This document shows, one piece after another, positions 10,688 to 21,531 of a stretch of DNA of 64,000 nucleotides. The notes under the pieces were generated by a model. The model was not told the origin of the DNA. It ran no database searches and saw only the letters and a program-made list of their open reading frames with translations. The DNA comes from Liquidambar formosana (Eukaryota; Streptophyta; Magnoliopsida; Saxifragales; Altingiaceae). The DNA lies in contig CM077824.1 in NCBI GenBank assembly GCA_039720395.1, forward strand, positions 28,706,586 to 28,770,585, written 5' to 3'. Position numbers and translations under genes: made by a program. Position 1 is the first letter of the stretch; every line of letters begins with the position of its first letter.

Positions 10688-11398
10688 CCCACATCAGCTT
10701 TTTGCTTTTTTTGGACTCCCTTACCTTCTAGGAGTGTTTCAAGGGCCAAATGAACTCCGATTTTGATGAAACAAAAGCCAAAACGATCGTGTTTCGATGA
10801 AGAATACATTTTTGAACATTTTAGCGTAAAAACCACTAACCATGGGGGCATGGTTAGGTTTGACAAAGGCGGTTAACCGCTATGCTCTACCTTCGCTAAG
10901 CATAGGTGTGCACATAGGATCAAACCAAATGCTTTCCATATCAAAATTGAACCTCATAAAACACTTTTGGGGGTAAAATGATGACTAATGAAAGTCAATT
11001 TGAAAAGATTTGGTTGGTAATTGTGAGTCAATTAGAGCTAACCCAAAGAAGAGTCAATTAACCAACTTGAACTACGTCGAGCCATTTTAATCCCGAGCCA
11101 TTGATTCATCAAATTGAACCTATAAATACCTCTTATGCATCCATATGAACTCCAATTGATAATTTGGAGATCATTTCAAGGTCAAATGAAAAGTTTGGGA
11201 CTTAAAAGACGATTATGCCCCTCAAGTCACAAAAGCTCTTATTATCCCTCAAGATAAACTCTGAATTGAACCAAAATTCACATCCATTATCCTTGTGACC
11301 CTAAAAAACTAATGCAAGGTGACTAGACTCAAAAACAAAACAAAAACATGCATGAAATGATGAGCCCTAGTAAGGTGGTGCAAAAATGGGGTGTGACA

Positions 11399-12893
11399 CC
11401 TAAGAATGCAAAGAAACTAATGGCGCACTTAAACACACTCCAGAAAGCATCCATGCAAAGACTCACCCTCTAAAAAGTATAATTATCCTCCAAAAGAATA
11501 ATCATCTATATACCCATGAAGATGAACCCTACATAAAAAGTGTTCTACATAAAAAGTGCTTAAAATTATGCATATAAATGAACCATGAAGAGAAAACAAC
11601 CCTAACACATCAACTAATATGCTGTACAAAATATACCCCTATTCTAGAGAGAGAAAATCACTATTCAGCACACAATTCGCAAAACCCTACTCCACTAACA
11701 TGCTTGCACTCAAGAATAATCATATAAACTCAATATAATTAAGTAAACATGATATTCAACTCAATATAAAACCTTAAGCATGCAGAGAATTAACTACAAG
11801 AGGATAGAGAGAAAATATAGAGTGATTTTGGAAACTTACAACAAAGAAGACCTTCGCTACGTTCTTCCTCCTTCTTAGGCTTGAACTCTTTCTTATTCTT
11901 CTTCAACAATGCAATAGAATGCTCTCTCAAAGTGTATATGTGTGTACAAATTCGTGGTCCCCCTCTTTCTAGTGAATATGGAGTGTCCAAAGTCCTTTTA
12001 TGCTGATAAGAGGGTCTATCTTTATAGCTAACCAACCTTACGATTCAATTATTGAGATTAATTCACCATAAAACTAATCTAAGGCTATTATTAACTCCCT
12101 TGGTCCTTAAACGACAACTAAAAATCACTTTCCAATAGGATTAAAACTCTTTTGAAACAAGAAAAATGGAGTAGGAGAGTCCCAAAACGCGTTTCCTTGA
12201 AAATAGGGAGAACTGGACGTAGAGCCTTGGGAGACCGGTTGGGTTAACTGGTCACCTGAGGCTTGGCTCAAGTTTCCCTTGATTTTGACTTATTTCGGGT
12301 TTTTACCTTAGAATGGCCATATCTTCCTCAAATTAACTCCAAATTAAGTGATTCAAAAGCCTAAATTTTTATATTTCAATGAAGAATAAGTTTAGAATAT
12401 TATTGCACAAAAATCTCCAACCATGGTCAAGTGGCTAGGTTTAACAAAGTAGTTAACTGAGAATGGTTAATTAGCCAATAGGTGAATAGTATAATAAATC
12501 AATCTCAAACCTATTCAATCCTTAAATTCACACTACAATTAGATTCTTTTCGTCATTATAAACTTAATGGAACAATCCAAGATGAGTTTCGAGGTCAATT
12601 GGAAAAGATACGAGTTAAAAGATGAAATTGCCTTTTAAGTCGCAAAAGTTCTAATTAATATCCAAACCTATCTGGAATTGAACCAAATTACACCCACATA
12701 TCCTAAATGCACCTAAAAACTAAATGCAAGTGATGGAATCCAAAAATGAAACAAAAAATGCATGCAATAATAAACTATGCACATAAGCTTGAAAAGGCAA
12801 AAATGTCCTATAAGGCTTAGATACTTTTAAATGCTTCAAGAACTCATGAAATGAATTCATAAACTCTTAGAGATGAAAATGGGGTGTCCTACA
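11399..12893 (-). repeat. Fragment of a second, related Gypsy LTR
   Basis: The minus strand begins TGTAGGACACCCCATTTTC at 12893, the same kind of start as the neighbouring LTR, and shares its general layout: TATA-like CTATAAAGA near 12015, an imperfect dyad GACCGGTTGGGTTAACTGG near 12233 upstream of it, and a similar A-rich U5. It stops at 11399 where the younger LTR begins, so the 8678-11398 element probably inserted into it. To the right (12894) LINE sequence starts abruptly. Confidence 0.65.
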
Positions 12894-13933
12894 CCATTAT
12901 AACATCTTTTATCCAAAAGATTAAAACACTTAGAAACAAACCCAATAGATTCAACAATTTTTCTTCCTCTGATAAAAGCCGTTTGGTTCGGAGAAATAAT
13001 CCTAGTTACGATAGAACCCAATCTATCTACTAAGATCTTAGGAATGAACTTAAAAAGAAAATTAGCTAGAGCAATGGGCTTGTATTGAGAAATAAAGTCT
13101 GCATTAGAAGTCTTAGGCACCAATACTATAAAATTAGAATTAAAATTAGGAGTAAGCCAATCCTTCTCAAAAAACATGGAAACAGCATTAGTCACATCCT
13201 CTCTAACAATATCCCAACAAATTTGGAAAAATAACCCCCAAACCTATCAGGACTAGGGGCGCTATTTGGGTCAAGATTAAAGACAACTCCTTTGATTTCA
13301 TCAGCTGAAGGAACTTAAACTAGAGTAAAATTCTTAGTAGAACTAACAACATTAGGAATAGTGGAATTAATAAGGCCTTGATTGACAAAAACAATAGAAG
13401 AATTATATAAAGACTGGAAATAACTCACTATATAATGTTAAATATCTTATGGATTAGTAAGAACTGAGTCCCCATTCTTAAGGATGATAATTCTGCTCTT
13501 AGCGGTCCTTACTTTAACCATTTGATGAAAAAATGAGGAATTCCTATCACCTTCCTATAGCCACCTGATTCTAGACTTGTCCCTCCAAAAAGTTTCCTGA
13601 ATACAAAGAGCCTTAGATTCCTTTTGTAGAAACCCCTTAATTGGACCCCATTTCTCAATGTCCTACTACACTTCCAAAAGAAATAATTGATTGACCTTGA
13701 CATTACCAAACACCTCCAGTATTCTACACCACTAGTCTCTTTTTAAGAACTTTAAGCTTTTCTTCAATGACATAAATAGGGTAGCCGAAGAAAGAAGAGG
13801 AAGACCAACAATATGCCACCAACTTCTTAAGAGCAAAGTGATTGGTCCACTCATTAATGAACCTAAAAGGCTTAGCACTAGATAAAGAGACTTTATTAGC
13901 CACAAAAATAGAAGATTATGATCTGAACAAAAT
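12894..13933 (-). pseudogene. LINE reverse transcriptase, N-terminal part (degraded)
   Basis: The minus strand encodes pieces of an L1-type ORF2: a linker after the endonuclease (13933-13510) and the start of RT (13195-12900) with the LINE-typical block NFIVLVPK...QYKPIALANFLFKFIPKIL and NQTAFIRGR. Frames change several times and stops are frequent. The RT catalytic box is not present, because the LINE is cut at 12893/12894 by the Gypsy LTR fragment. It continues across the 13934-15020 insert into the endonuclease part. Confidence 0.75.
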
Positions 13934-15020
13934 AAAATTCTGGTTATACTTAGCCTACTATACCTAGAAGGGGGGTTGAATAGGTATTATGAAAAATCTT
14001 ACCCAATTTTAATTATCAACACAATTAATCTGTATTACCACAATCAAAACAATCACATAGCAAGTATAAAAGCAAGTAAAAGATTGCACAACAGATTTTT
14101 ACATGGAAAACCCTAGAAGGGAAAAACCATGGGACCTAGTCCAATTGAAGTAAATCCACTATGAACTCAATGAGTACAAGACACACTTACAGACCACAAG
14201 GACTTACATAGTTGTCTTCACTCCCACGATCACACACAATCGATCTCCATCTTCACCTCTTTGGTCGCAACCAACCTCTTCACAATGATTCCTTCAATCA
14301 CAAACTTGCAAGCTCAATCATCGTCACAACGGACTCATAATCATCCAAGGATATGAAAGGTGTGTGGTATGAAGATCTCTAGAGCATGTATGTGAAAACC
14401 TAGGTTAAAGTGCTCTAGAAAGGTTTTTAGAAGATGAACTTTGTAAAACCTAATTAGGAGAGGCTTGCTTAGCCCTCTCAATGATAAAAGACTCTATATA
14501 TATAGTCTAAGAAACCCTAAGTGGCTTAGCCACGTTTTTTGAATAAAAAAATGTAAGTTTTAAAAAGTTTTAGAACTGAATTTTACAAACCACAATCGAT
14601 TGGCCATCAACCCTGATCGATCGTGTAAAACAGAAGCAAAAATGGGTTTCTAGGAGGCCTCCGATCGATTGGCACTCATCCTCGATCGGGTTAAATAGAG
14701 GAAAAATGCCTTTTGTAAAATACCTTCGATCGATCGGCCCTCAACCCCAATCAATTGGGTAACCCTTGTTTTTCACTAGAAGCTTTTAAAAACTCTTTTA
14801 AAATCACTCATACTTTGTTGAAAACATTAACAATAATTTAAATTGAATTAAAATGATTTCAATCAATAAGAATAGGGCATCTATGATAACTTACCTTACC
14901 TAAGAATGAGTATAAGCCGCACGATGAAATCTTCACTTCAAAGCACCTTTTGTAGCTAATCAAATCTTCAATCAACCATACTTTGACACGAAATATGCCA
15001 ACACAAAATATGGACTTTAC
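13934..15020 (-). repeat. LTR-like insert (solo LTR, Copia-type end) inside the LINE endonuclease
   Basis: The LINE frame is interrupted inside the last endonuclease motif (before SDHN), and ACAAAAT occurs directly on both sides (13927-13933 and 15021-15027), a target duplication of 5-7 bp. On the minus strand the insert ends with TATTCAACCCCCCTTCTAGG, the same kind of end found in the SIRE-type LTRs of this window, and has a TATA box (14494-14504). Upstream of it are three interrupted inverted repeats built on CGATCGAT (14593-14624, 14661-14690, 14727-14759). The outermost bases are not a clean TG...CA, so the exact ends are uncertain. Confidence 0.6.
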
Positions 15021-15668
15021 ACAAAATTTAGGCAGCGCCAAACAATATGAATCAGACCATGCATCCAACTAAGCAACAATATAGAGACTTCTATCAAGCC
15101 TCATATCCATTCTAGACCTTAAACCCCAGTCCAAGTGAAAAGAACACCCTTTGTATCCATATCAAGAAAACCACGAGCATTAATAATCCATTTGAACTCA
15201 AAACAAGAAATTGAATACGTCCTATTTTCTCATGAGCACCCAAAACTGAGTTAAAGTCACCTATAGCCAACCTAGGACCCTGAATATTAGAACTGAGGGA
15301 AATGAGATCATACCATAAAGCCCTTCTTCTAGAATAGGTCGTGCAAACATAAACTCCAGTAAAATAGGAGGTGACACCATCAATTGACAATGATTAAGTT
15401 ACCTACTAAGAAGTATTAGACATAACATAGAGAATATCCAAATAATCTGCGCAAAAGATCTAGAGATTAGAAATAGAATTACCTCTATCATTAGGGCTAC
15501 AAGATGCAAACCCAAAGATCTCCAAAATAAAGGAGAAATAGATAAAACATCCACCATTAATTCAGAAATGCAGAGAATATCAGGATTATGAGTTAAGAAA
15601 AAATTATTTAAAGCCCTTCGAGAGGTGTCACTCCCAACACCCCTTATATTCCAGTAAAGAAATTCCAT
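15021..15668 (-). pseudogene. LINE endonuclease domain (degraded)
   Basis: The minus-strand segment 15668-15399 opens MEFLYWNIRGVGSDTSRRAL and continues to a PDILCISE motif, the N-terminal EN motifs of plant L1 ORF2 (Asn and Glu metal ligands). A second frame (15390-15112) has the GDFNSVLG motif. The final SDH motif is separated by the 13934-15020 insert. At least one frameshift lies between the two frames. An intact enzyme would nick target DNA for target-primed reverse transcription. Confidence 0.75.
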
Positions 15669-15699
15669 TAAGAAACTCTATCATTTTTTCGGCCCCGAA

Positions 15700-16911
15700 G
15701 GGAATAACTAACTACCTGTATATTCTTCCTAGCCTACTACTTCAATTTCTTTTGTTGAGATTTTGAAAGAACAGTAGTAAACTGATCTTAGTTAGCCTTT
15801 ATAGCTGCCATTGAATTTATAGCCAAATCCTTGATTGTTACATAGCAGTTGTAGCATCTCAACTGCAAGAAGAAGTAACAGGATTTGTAATAGGTAATTG
15901 GCTTGTATTCACATTATTAGAATTATCATCAAGAGCCGCATTGGTAGCATCCTCAAAAATCTAATTGGCGTCCTACTCAATAATCTTATATGCTATATCA
16001 TTAACCCAAGATTCAAAAGGATTTTCTAGCCTTGGATTACTCACTCTGTGTAACAAAGCCATAGCAGTCTCCCTCTGCAACAAAAAAGGTGTAGCAAGGC
16101 TACCTTCGTCTTCATCAAAACTGACTATGTCGTGTTCATCCCCCCCACTTGGTATGAGGGGAAATGACTTTATCACCTTTAGAATTAGAAGTATCATTAG
16201 AGAAAGCTTGAGTTTGAACTACACTTGGCCCAACCACTAAGCTATCAGACCCTTTGTTAGGCACACCCAAATCCACGGCAGATGCATCAATACCATGATC
16301 AGCTCTCATCCGAATCTTAGATCCTTTGGGATTGCGAGATCTAGATTGTCCTCGAGGAGCCAGAGGATCATTAGAGTCCTTGTTAGCCAGTTGAGTAGCA
16401 ATACAATGCAAAACCGAATAGCTAATGGCCTTGCAAAAAGAGCAAACTTCTGGCACATTCTCATAATATAGTTCAACATCAAAACTATAGTCCTTTCTTT
16501 CCCCCCAAATGGTCTCAGGAAGTGGTTTGGAAAGATCTACGTTCACAAGAATTCGTGCATAATATCGAGTTTTATCATCAATTTTTAATGGAATGCCCTA
16601 CTCCCCAAGCAATGGCAAGCAAATTTTTATGTTTCTAATACTCCTGACTCAATCTATAAAAACGTACCCAAAGCTGCACATGAGCGTTTCTCTAATTTTC
16701 AGGATTGAAATCCATAACTCATGGTGACAAGCGAAAAACCCCAGGATTCAAATTCCATACCCCACAAGCCCAAATACACCGCATATCTTTAATTGACTCA
16801 AAGTGAATATCAAAATATGCCCTACTGATGGGAACCAAATGCCAATCCGCTAAAGGCTTCTAAAGAGAAGCAAGGGAATGTTGCAATGAATCCAGATGAA
16901 CAGGAGATGAG
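15700..16911 (-). pseudogene. LINE ORF1 C-terminal part (DUF4283/zinc knuckle)
   Basis: Minus-strand frame 16546-16136 carries NVDLSKPLPETIWGERKDY, the DUF4283-to-zinc-knuckle junction of plant LINE ORF1, then VPEVCSFCKAISYSVLHC, a CCHC-type finger. Residual DUF4283 sequence (an LxPISRAYFDIHF-like block) continues to 16911, where the SIRE-type element interrupts it; the rest of the domain resumes at 27025. ORF1 proteins bind LINE RNA. Confidence 0.7.
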
Positions 16912-17285
16912 TGTTGGCCTAAATGGTTTTATCCCCGAGGTTTTGATGATAACAATACATAATAAGATGTTTAAAGAATAATGAGCATTTAAGTGATGAA
17001 TCTAGATAGGTATCAAAGCCACAAAATGTTTCAAGAATTAAAGATCAAATGGCACAAGCAAACAAAGCACAGATCGTATGAATTCAGCGCAAATGGAACC
17101 ATCAAACATTCAAAAACAGTCAAGCTTTATCACAAGTCAATTTGTGAGGAATTTAGGAGATTATTGTAAGATTAATTTCAATCCTTGCTCACACAAGTAT
17201 AAAAGGCTTTGAACTATGCAAATTTGATAAATCTTAAAGGCATAAAATGACTTACCTTGAATATGGACTTAATGCATATTTTTCT

Positions 17286-17595
17286 GTCTGAAAACAGAGT
17301 TTTTCAGACGGCTGAAACATAGTTTCAGCCAGCTGAAAATGTTGTTTCAGCAGGCTGAAATTGATCAGCAGGCTTAATTATGACTCTCCTGAAAATTCAC
17401 TTCTCTAGAATTTTCAGACGGTTCTTTGAGCCGGCTGAAAGTCATTTGAGCCGGCTGAAATTAAGGTTTGAGATGGCTGAAAGTCTTGGCTCTTACTTCC
17501 ATTTTTACACCCTCTCTGGAATTTTCAGCAGCCTTCTTCAGATAGCTGAGAGGAAGATTTCAGACGGCTGAAAGATATTTCAGTCGGCTGAAAAC
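17286..17595 (+). repeat. Near-palindrome cluster in SIRE-type LTR U3
   Basis: About twelve copies of a 13-16 base motif with the consensus TTTCAGMCGGCTGAAA, whose best form (TTTCAGCCGGCTGAAA) would be a perfect palindrome. Copies vary in the central CGG and in spacing. The cluster ends about 115 bp upstream of the TATA box. Confidence 0.8.
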
Positions 17596-17710
17596 CCCAG
17601 TCAAAGGTCTAACAGCTAGTTTTATAACGGACTTTTGAAGCATTTAATGCCCACCAAACTCCTTTTCCTGGCATTTATTGTTCCAGAACGGCTATTTTGG
17701 ACCCCTTGAG

Positions 17711-17718
17711 TATAAATA
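17711..17718 (+). promoter_or_regulatory. TATA box of the SIRE-type 5' LTR
   Basis: TATAAATA preceded by GGCTATTTTGGACCCC. The same block occurs in the 3' LTR (26492-26499) and, slightly changed, in the solo LTR at 44267-44274, showing selection or recent common origin of the core promoter. Confidence 0.7.
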
Positions 17719-18246
17719 CAAGGCTTGAACTCATTTATGAGCATTCATTGAGCTACAAACAAGAAAATCAATTACAAGCCCTAATTTCTTTTGTGAGCAT
17801 TCATTGAAATCAATCAATAGCTGAGTGTACTTTGAAATTCTGTGTATCTACTCTTTGAGAGAGCTTTCTTTAAGCACAAAATCATCTCCAAACACTTTGT
17901 ATCAAAAGGGTTGTGCGTACCCTCACTTGTAAGCACTTGAGAAGAGTGCATTTGGCTAAGTGTTGGTGAAGAACAATTGATTTGTAAAGGTTTGCTGCTC
18001 CACCTTGAAGGAGAGTGATAGTAGATTGGTGAATCCTCAAGCGAGCTCTTGAGGCGAGGACATAGGCGGGAAGCCGAACCTCATTAACATCGTTTGCATT
18101 CTCTTTCCCTCAATCTCTTTATTATTGCATATTCTTACATTTAATCTTGTTTGCAATAATTTGATTTTAAAGATTGCTATTAATTTTTAATTTGGCCTAT
18201 AACCCTATTCACGCCCCCTCTAGGATTATTTACTTGGGACAACAAT

Positions 18247-18260
18247 TGGTATCAGAGTCC
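18247..18260 (+). other. Primer-binding site (tRNA-iMet type)
   Basis: TGGTATCAGAGTCC starts two bases after the LTR end and matches the initiator-Met tRNA complement TGGTATCAGAGCC except for one base. Confidence 0.85.
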
Positions 18261-18300
18261 AACCTCTTGCATTTGACATATTTGTCTTGCGAGGAACGAT

Positions 18301-19299
18301 ATGGCCAACTATAGTGGTAACGGATTCACCGAAGGACAATCGTCCAATAGACCACCACTTTTCAATAGAGATGCATCCCTATATAATTTCTGAAAAATTA
18401 GAATGCAAATTTTTATTCAATCCACTAGCTATGAGTTATGGAATATCACTTCTAAGGGTCCTTTGATCCCTACTAAAGTGGTAGATGGAGTTACACTTCC
18501 TAAAGTACCACAAGAATACACCACAGCTGAACACAAGTCCCTTGAACTTAATTCTAAAGCCATTGGCTTACTATATTGTGCTCTAACTAATGATGAGTTT
18601 AGCAAAATCTCTAGGTGCACTAGTGCCAAAGAGATATGGGATACATTAGAGGTCACCTATGAAGGAACATCTCAAGTAAAAGAAGCAAAAATTAACATGC
18701 TTGTTTGTGAATATGAAATGTTCAAAATGAAAAATGATGAATTTATTAGAGACATGTTTGCTAGATTTAATGCTATTATTAATCCCTTGAGTTCTCTTGG
18801 AAAGATTTACACTAACTCCGAATTGGTAAGAAAAATTCCTAGGAGCTTGCCTAAGCAATGGGATGTCCTCACTACTACTCTACTTCAATCAAAGGAGTTA
18901 TCATCAATGACCTTGAGTGATCTTAACGGTAACCTAGTCACACAAGAACTCACATTCAAAGCTCGTGAAATTGATGAAAGGAAGACATCTAAGAGCATAG
19001 CTCTCAAAGTCTCACAAGATAAAGAAGAACCACCAAGTGAAGAGTGTGAAAATGAGGAAGATGAAGACATTACTTTCATATCTCACAAGCTCAAAAAGTT
19101 CTTTTCTAGAAGAAATCAAGGAAGGAGATTCAACAAGGGTGACTCCTCCAAAAGGATTCCAAATAGAGGAGAGACCTCAAATAGAGAACCACAAGTGTGT
19201 TTTGAATGCAAGAAGCGGGCATATCAAGATAAATTGTCCTCAACTCAACAACAACTACAACAAGACAAGTCACAACAACAACAACTTCAAGGACAATAG
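18301..19299 (+). pseudogene. SIRE-type gag, capsid part
   Basis: The ATG at 18301 starts a frame that is interrupted by TGA at 18391-18393 (codon 31) and is then open to 19299. It carries the UBN2 capsid domain (ELWNITSKGPLIPTK, KEIWDTLEVTYEGT, LVRKIPRSLPKQWD) at about codons 40-200 and an acidic Glu-rich stretch. Near 19218, inside the CX2CX4HX4C knuckle, a one-base loss shifts the frame, so the end after CFECKK is out of frame. Gag forms the virus-like particle of the element. Confidence 0.85.
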
Positions 19300-20029
19300 A
19301 AAATTCAAGAAAAAGGCTTTCATCGTCACTTGGGATGATTAAGCAAATAGTGATGAAGAAGATGAGGAGCATTCTTGCGATCAAGAGGTTGCAAACTTTT
19401 GTCTTATGACAAAAGAAGATGAGGTAATCGAACCTAACTCTATTGATTATCCTATAGAAGAACCTCCCACTTATGAAGAATTACAAGATGCTCTTGAAGA
19501 TACTTTTCTTGAATTAAAAAGATTTTCTCACAAAAACAATGATTTGAAAAAGAATATCTTATCTCTTCAAGAAGAACTAAATGCTTTGAAAAATGAAAAC
19601 TTAGAATTGAAAAGCAAGATAGACTCACCTCCAACCATCTCTCAATCTAGTCTTGAAAGTGAAAATATTTCATTAAAAGAAAAGATTGAAGACTTGACTA
19701 ATACCTTGGCCAAGTTTACCAATGGAAGGGATAACTTGGATAAGATATTAACTAATCAAAGATGGTGCTTTGACAAGGCCGGTATTGGATATCAAGAACA
19801 TGTTAAACAAAAATCCTATATTAATTTCTTTCTTAAGCTTACGGTCTCTAGCACACCTAAAGTCTCATGTACTTATTGTAAGAAGGAAGGACATAACATT
19901 TACACTTGTAACATGATAAAAAGACCTAAAAGTTTCACCAAGAAGGTGTGGGTAGTTAAGGAAACCTCACCTCCTATGGTTAACCCCTATGGACCCAAGA
20001 AAGTATGGGTACCAAAGAGAGTTACTTGA
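19217..20029 (+). pseudogene. SIRE-type gag C-terminal part (nucleocapsid and coiled coil)
   Basis: The second half of the zinc knuckle (GHIKINC) is followed by an Asn/Lys-rich tract, a TAA at 19340-19342, then an open frame (19343-20029). That frame has a long Leu/Glu/Lys heptad coiled coil (about 19480-19740) and a second CCHC knuckle, CTYCKKEGHNIYTC, at 19870-19911. Two knuckles separated by a coiled coil are typical of SIRE-type gag. It ends with TGA at 20027-20029 before protease, which lies in another frame. Confidence 0.8.
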
Positions 20030-20045
20030 ACTTGTGTAGGTATGC

Positions 20046-20444
20046 TTGAAGTCATCAAGCAATGAGAAATGGTTTCTTGATAGCGGTTACTCAAGGCACA
20101 TGACGGGCGATAGATTAAAGTTCGTCTCTTTGAAACCCAAGGACGGCGGCTACGTGACATTTGGAGACAATGCCAAGGGTAAGATAATTGGCATTGGAAA
20201 GGTTGGTAAGAATTCCTCACTTTGTATTGAAAATGTTTTATTAGTTGATTGTTTAAAGCATAATCTTCTTAGCATTAGTCAATTATGTGATAAAGGTTAT
20301 AGAGTTACCTTTAAATCTAACAAATGCATAATTGAGGATGATGATAAGACCCTATTTGTTGCATATAGGATTGGTAACATCTATGCTATAGAGTTTGAAG
20401 AAATCGTATTACAAAATGTATATTGCTTTCTCCGCTTTAAATGA
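20046..20444 (+). pseudogene. SIRE-type aspartic protease
   Basis: The frame contains the Copia protease start WFLDSGYSRHMTG with the catalytic DSG intact at about 20078-20086, although the following Cys of the usual DSGCSRHM is Tyr here. The flap region (GYVTFGDNAKGKIIGIGKVG) and the second motif LKHNLLSISQLCD are present. It ends by a frameshift around 20420, where the integrase frame takes over. Confidence 0.8.
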
Positions 20445-21531
20445 AAATCATTGGTTATGGCATAGAAGACTTGGACATGCTAGCATGGATTTAATTTCAA
20501 AACTATCTAGGCATGAACTTGTAAGAGGTTTACCAAAAGCAAAGTTTTCAAAAGATGGAGTTTGTAGTGCATGCCAATTTGGAAAACAAACCAAGTCTTC
20601 TTTTAAAACAAAATCTCATATTTCAACTACTAGACCTTTGCAACTTATTCGTATGGACTTATTTGGACCTATTGCTATTGCAAGCCTTGGAGGGAAGCAT
20701 TATGCATTTGTGATTGTTGATGACTACTCTAGATATACATGGGTGTTCTTCCTTGCACATAAAGATGAGACTTATGCTACATTTGTTGCATATTGTAGAA
20801 GAGTCCAAAATGAGAAAGGCTATACCATTACACATGTTAGGAGTGATAGGGGGAGCGAATTTGTTAATAAGGATATTGAACAATATTGTTACGAAAATGG
20901 TTTTGGTCATAATTTCTCTGCTCCTAGAACTCCTCAACAAAATGGTGTAGTTGAAAGAAAGAATAGAACACTTGAAGAAATGTCTAGAACCATGCTTAAT
21001 GAACATTCTTTACCTCAATACTTTTGGGCCGAGGCCGTTAACACCGCATGCTATGTTATGAACCGAGTGCTATTAAGATCTAAACTTAGTAAAACTCCCT
21101 ATGAATTATGGAATGATAAGAAACCTAACATAGGTTACTTTAAAGTTTTTGGTTGTAAATGCTTTATATTAAATGATAGAGATAAACTTTCCAAATTCGA
21201 TTCTAAATCCGATGAAGGTGTATTTCTTGGTTATTCTATGAAAAGCAAGGCATACAGGGTGTTTAACAAGAAGACATTGACCGTTCAAGAATCAATGCAT
21301 GTTGTATTTGATGAAACTAACCCTCTTGCTTCCAAGAGAAATGTGGATGATGATGATGATATAGGTACAAGCTTGCAAGAACAAGTTGAGAACTTGAATC
21401 TTAATGACAATCAAGATCCACAAGACAAAGGCAAAGAAAAGGAAGAAGATGAAGTCATTGAAATTAAGAAACTGGAAGAAGAAGTAGAAATTGAAGACAC
21501 TCCACTTCATCCAGATGTCACAAAGACTTAG
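20395..21531 (+). pseudogene. SIRE-type integrase
   Basis: The frame has the GAG-pre-integrase HHCC zinc finger (WLWHRRLGHAS...CSACQFGK), then the rve core with the DDE residues visible as RMDLFGPI, VRSDRGSEF and NGVVERKNRT, and the C-terminal GKC-like region with KVFGCKCFILN. The catalytic triad is complete. An acidic spacer (DDDDD, EKEEDE) follows. An in-frame TAG at 21529-21531 separates it from RT. This is the best preserved enzyme of the element. Confidence 0.88.

Larger units (their letters stand above)
4232..11398 (-). mobile_element. Ogre/Tat-like Gypsy element, 5' half (5' LTR, PBS, gag, protease)
   Basis: Read on the minus strand the element runs LTR (11398-8678), primer-binding site, gag with two CX2H-type zinc motifs, protease, G-patch-like tail, a pol linker and a predicted intron, then is cut off at 4232 by the Copia insertion. 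The 2.7-kb LTR, the tRNA-Arg type primer site, the gag architecture and an intron between protease and RT are all traits known for the Ogre/Tat lineage. RT, RNase H and integrase would lie left of the window. Internal stops and a changed protease catalytic residue show that it is defective. Confidence 0.8.
8678..11398 (-). repeat. 5' LTR of the Ogre-like element (2.7 kb)
   Basis: On the minus strand it starts TGTCACACCCCATTTTTGC at 11398 and ends GGGGTTCACA at 8678, with the primer site three bases later. U3 contains a TATA box (CTATAAATAC, 10411-10402) with a large GC-rich hairpin about 200 bp upstream (10608-10687). The R/U5 part is A-rich. The right end abuts a second, related LTR fragment at 11399; flanking bases there are CCTAA. 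Confidence 0.8.
16912..18244 (+). repeat. 5' LTR of the SIRE-type element
   Basis: 1333 bp, TGTTGGCCTAAATGG to TTGGGACAACA. U3 holds a cluster of near-palindromes of the type TTTCAGACGGCTGAAA (17286-17595), then TATAAATA at 17711-17718. R/U5 contains CCTCAAGCGAGCTCTTGAGG, a perfect 7-bp stem hairpin, followed by a GGCGGGAAGCC hairpin (about 18033-18080). It differs from the 3' LTR by many single bases and short indels, so the insertion is not recent. Confidence 0.92.

Noticed and set aside
17286..17595. Repeated short palindromic motifs, at first sight like a CRISPR array
   Set aside because: Spacing is irregular, copies are degenerate, there are no unique equal-length spacers and the cluster lies in an LTR of a plant retrotransposon.
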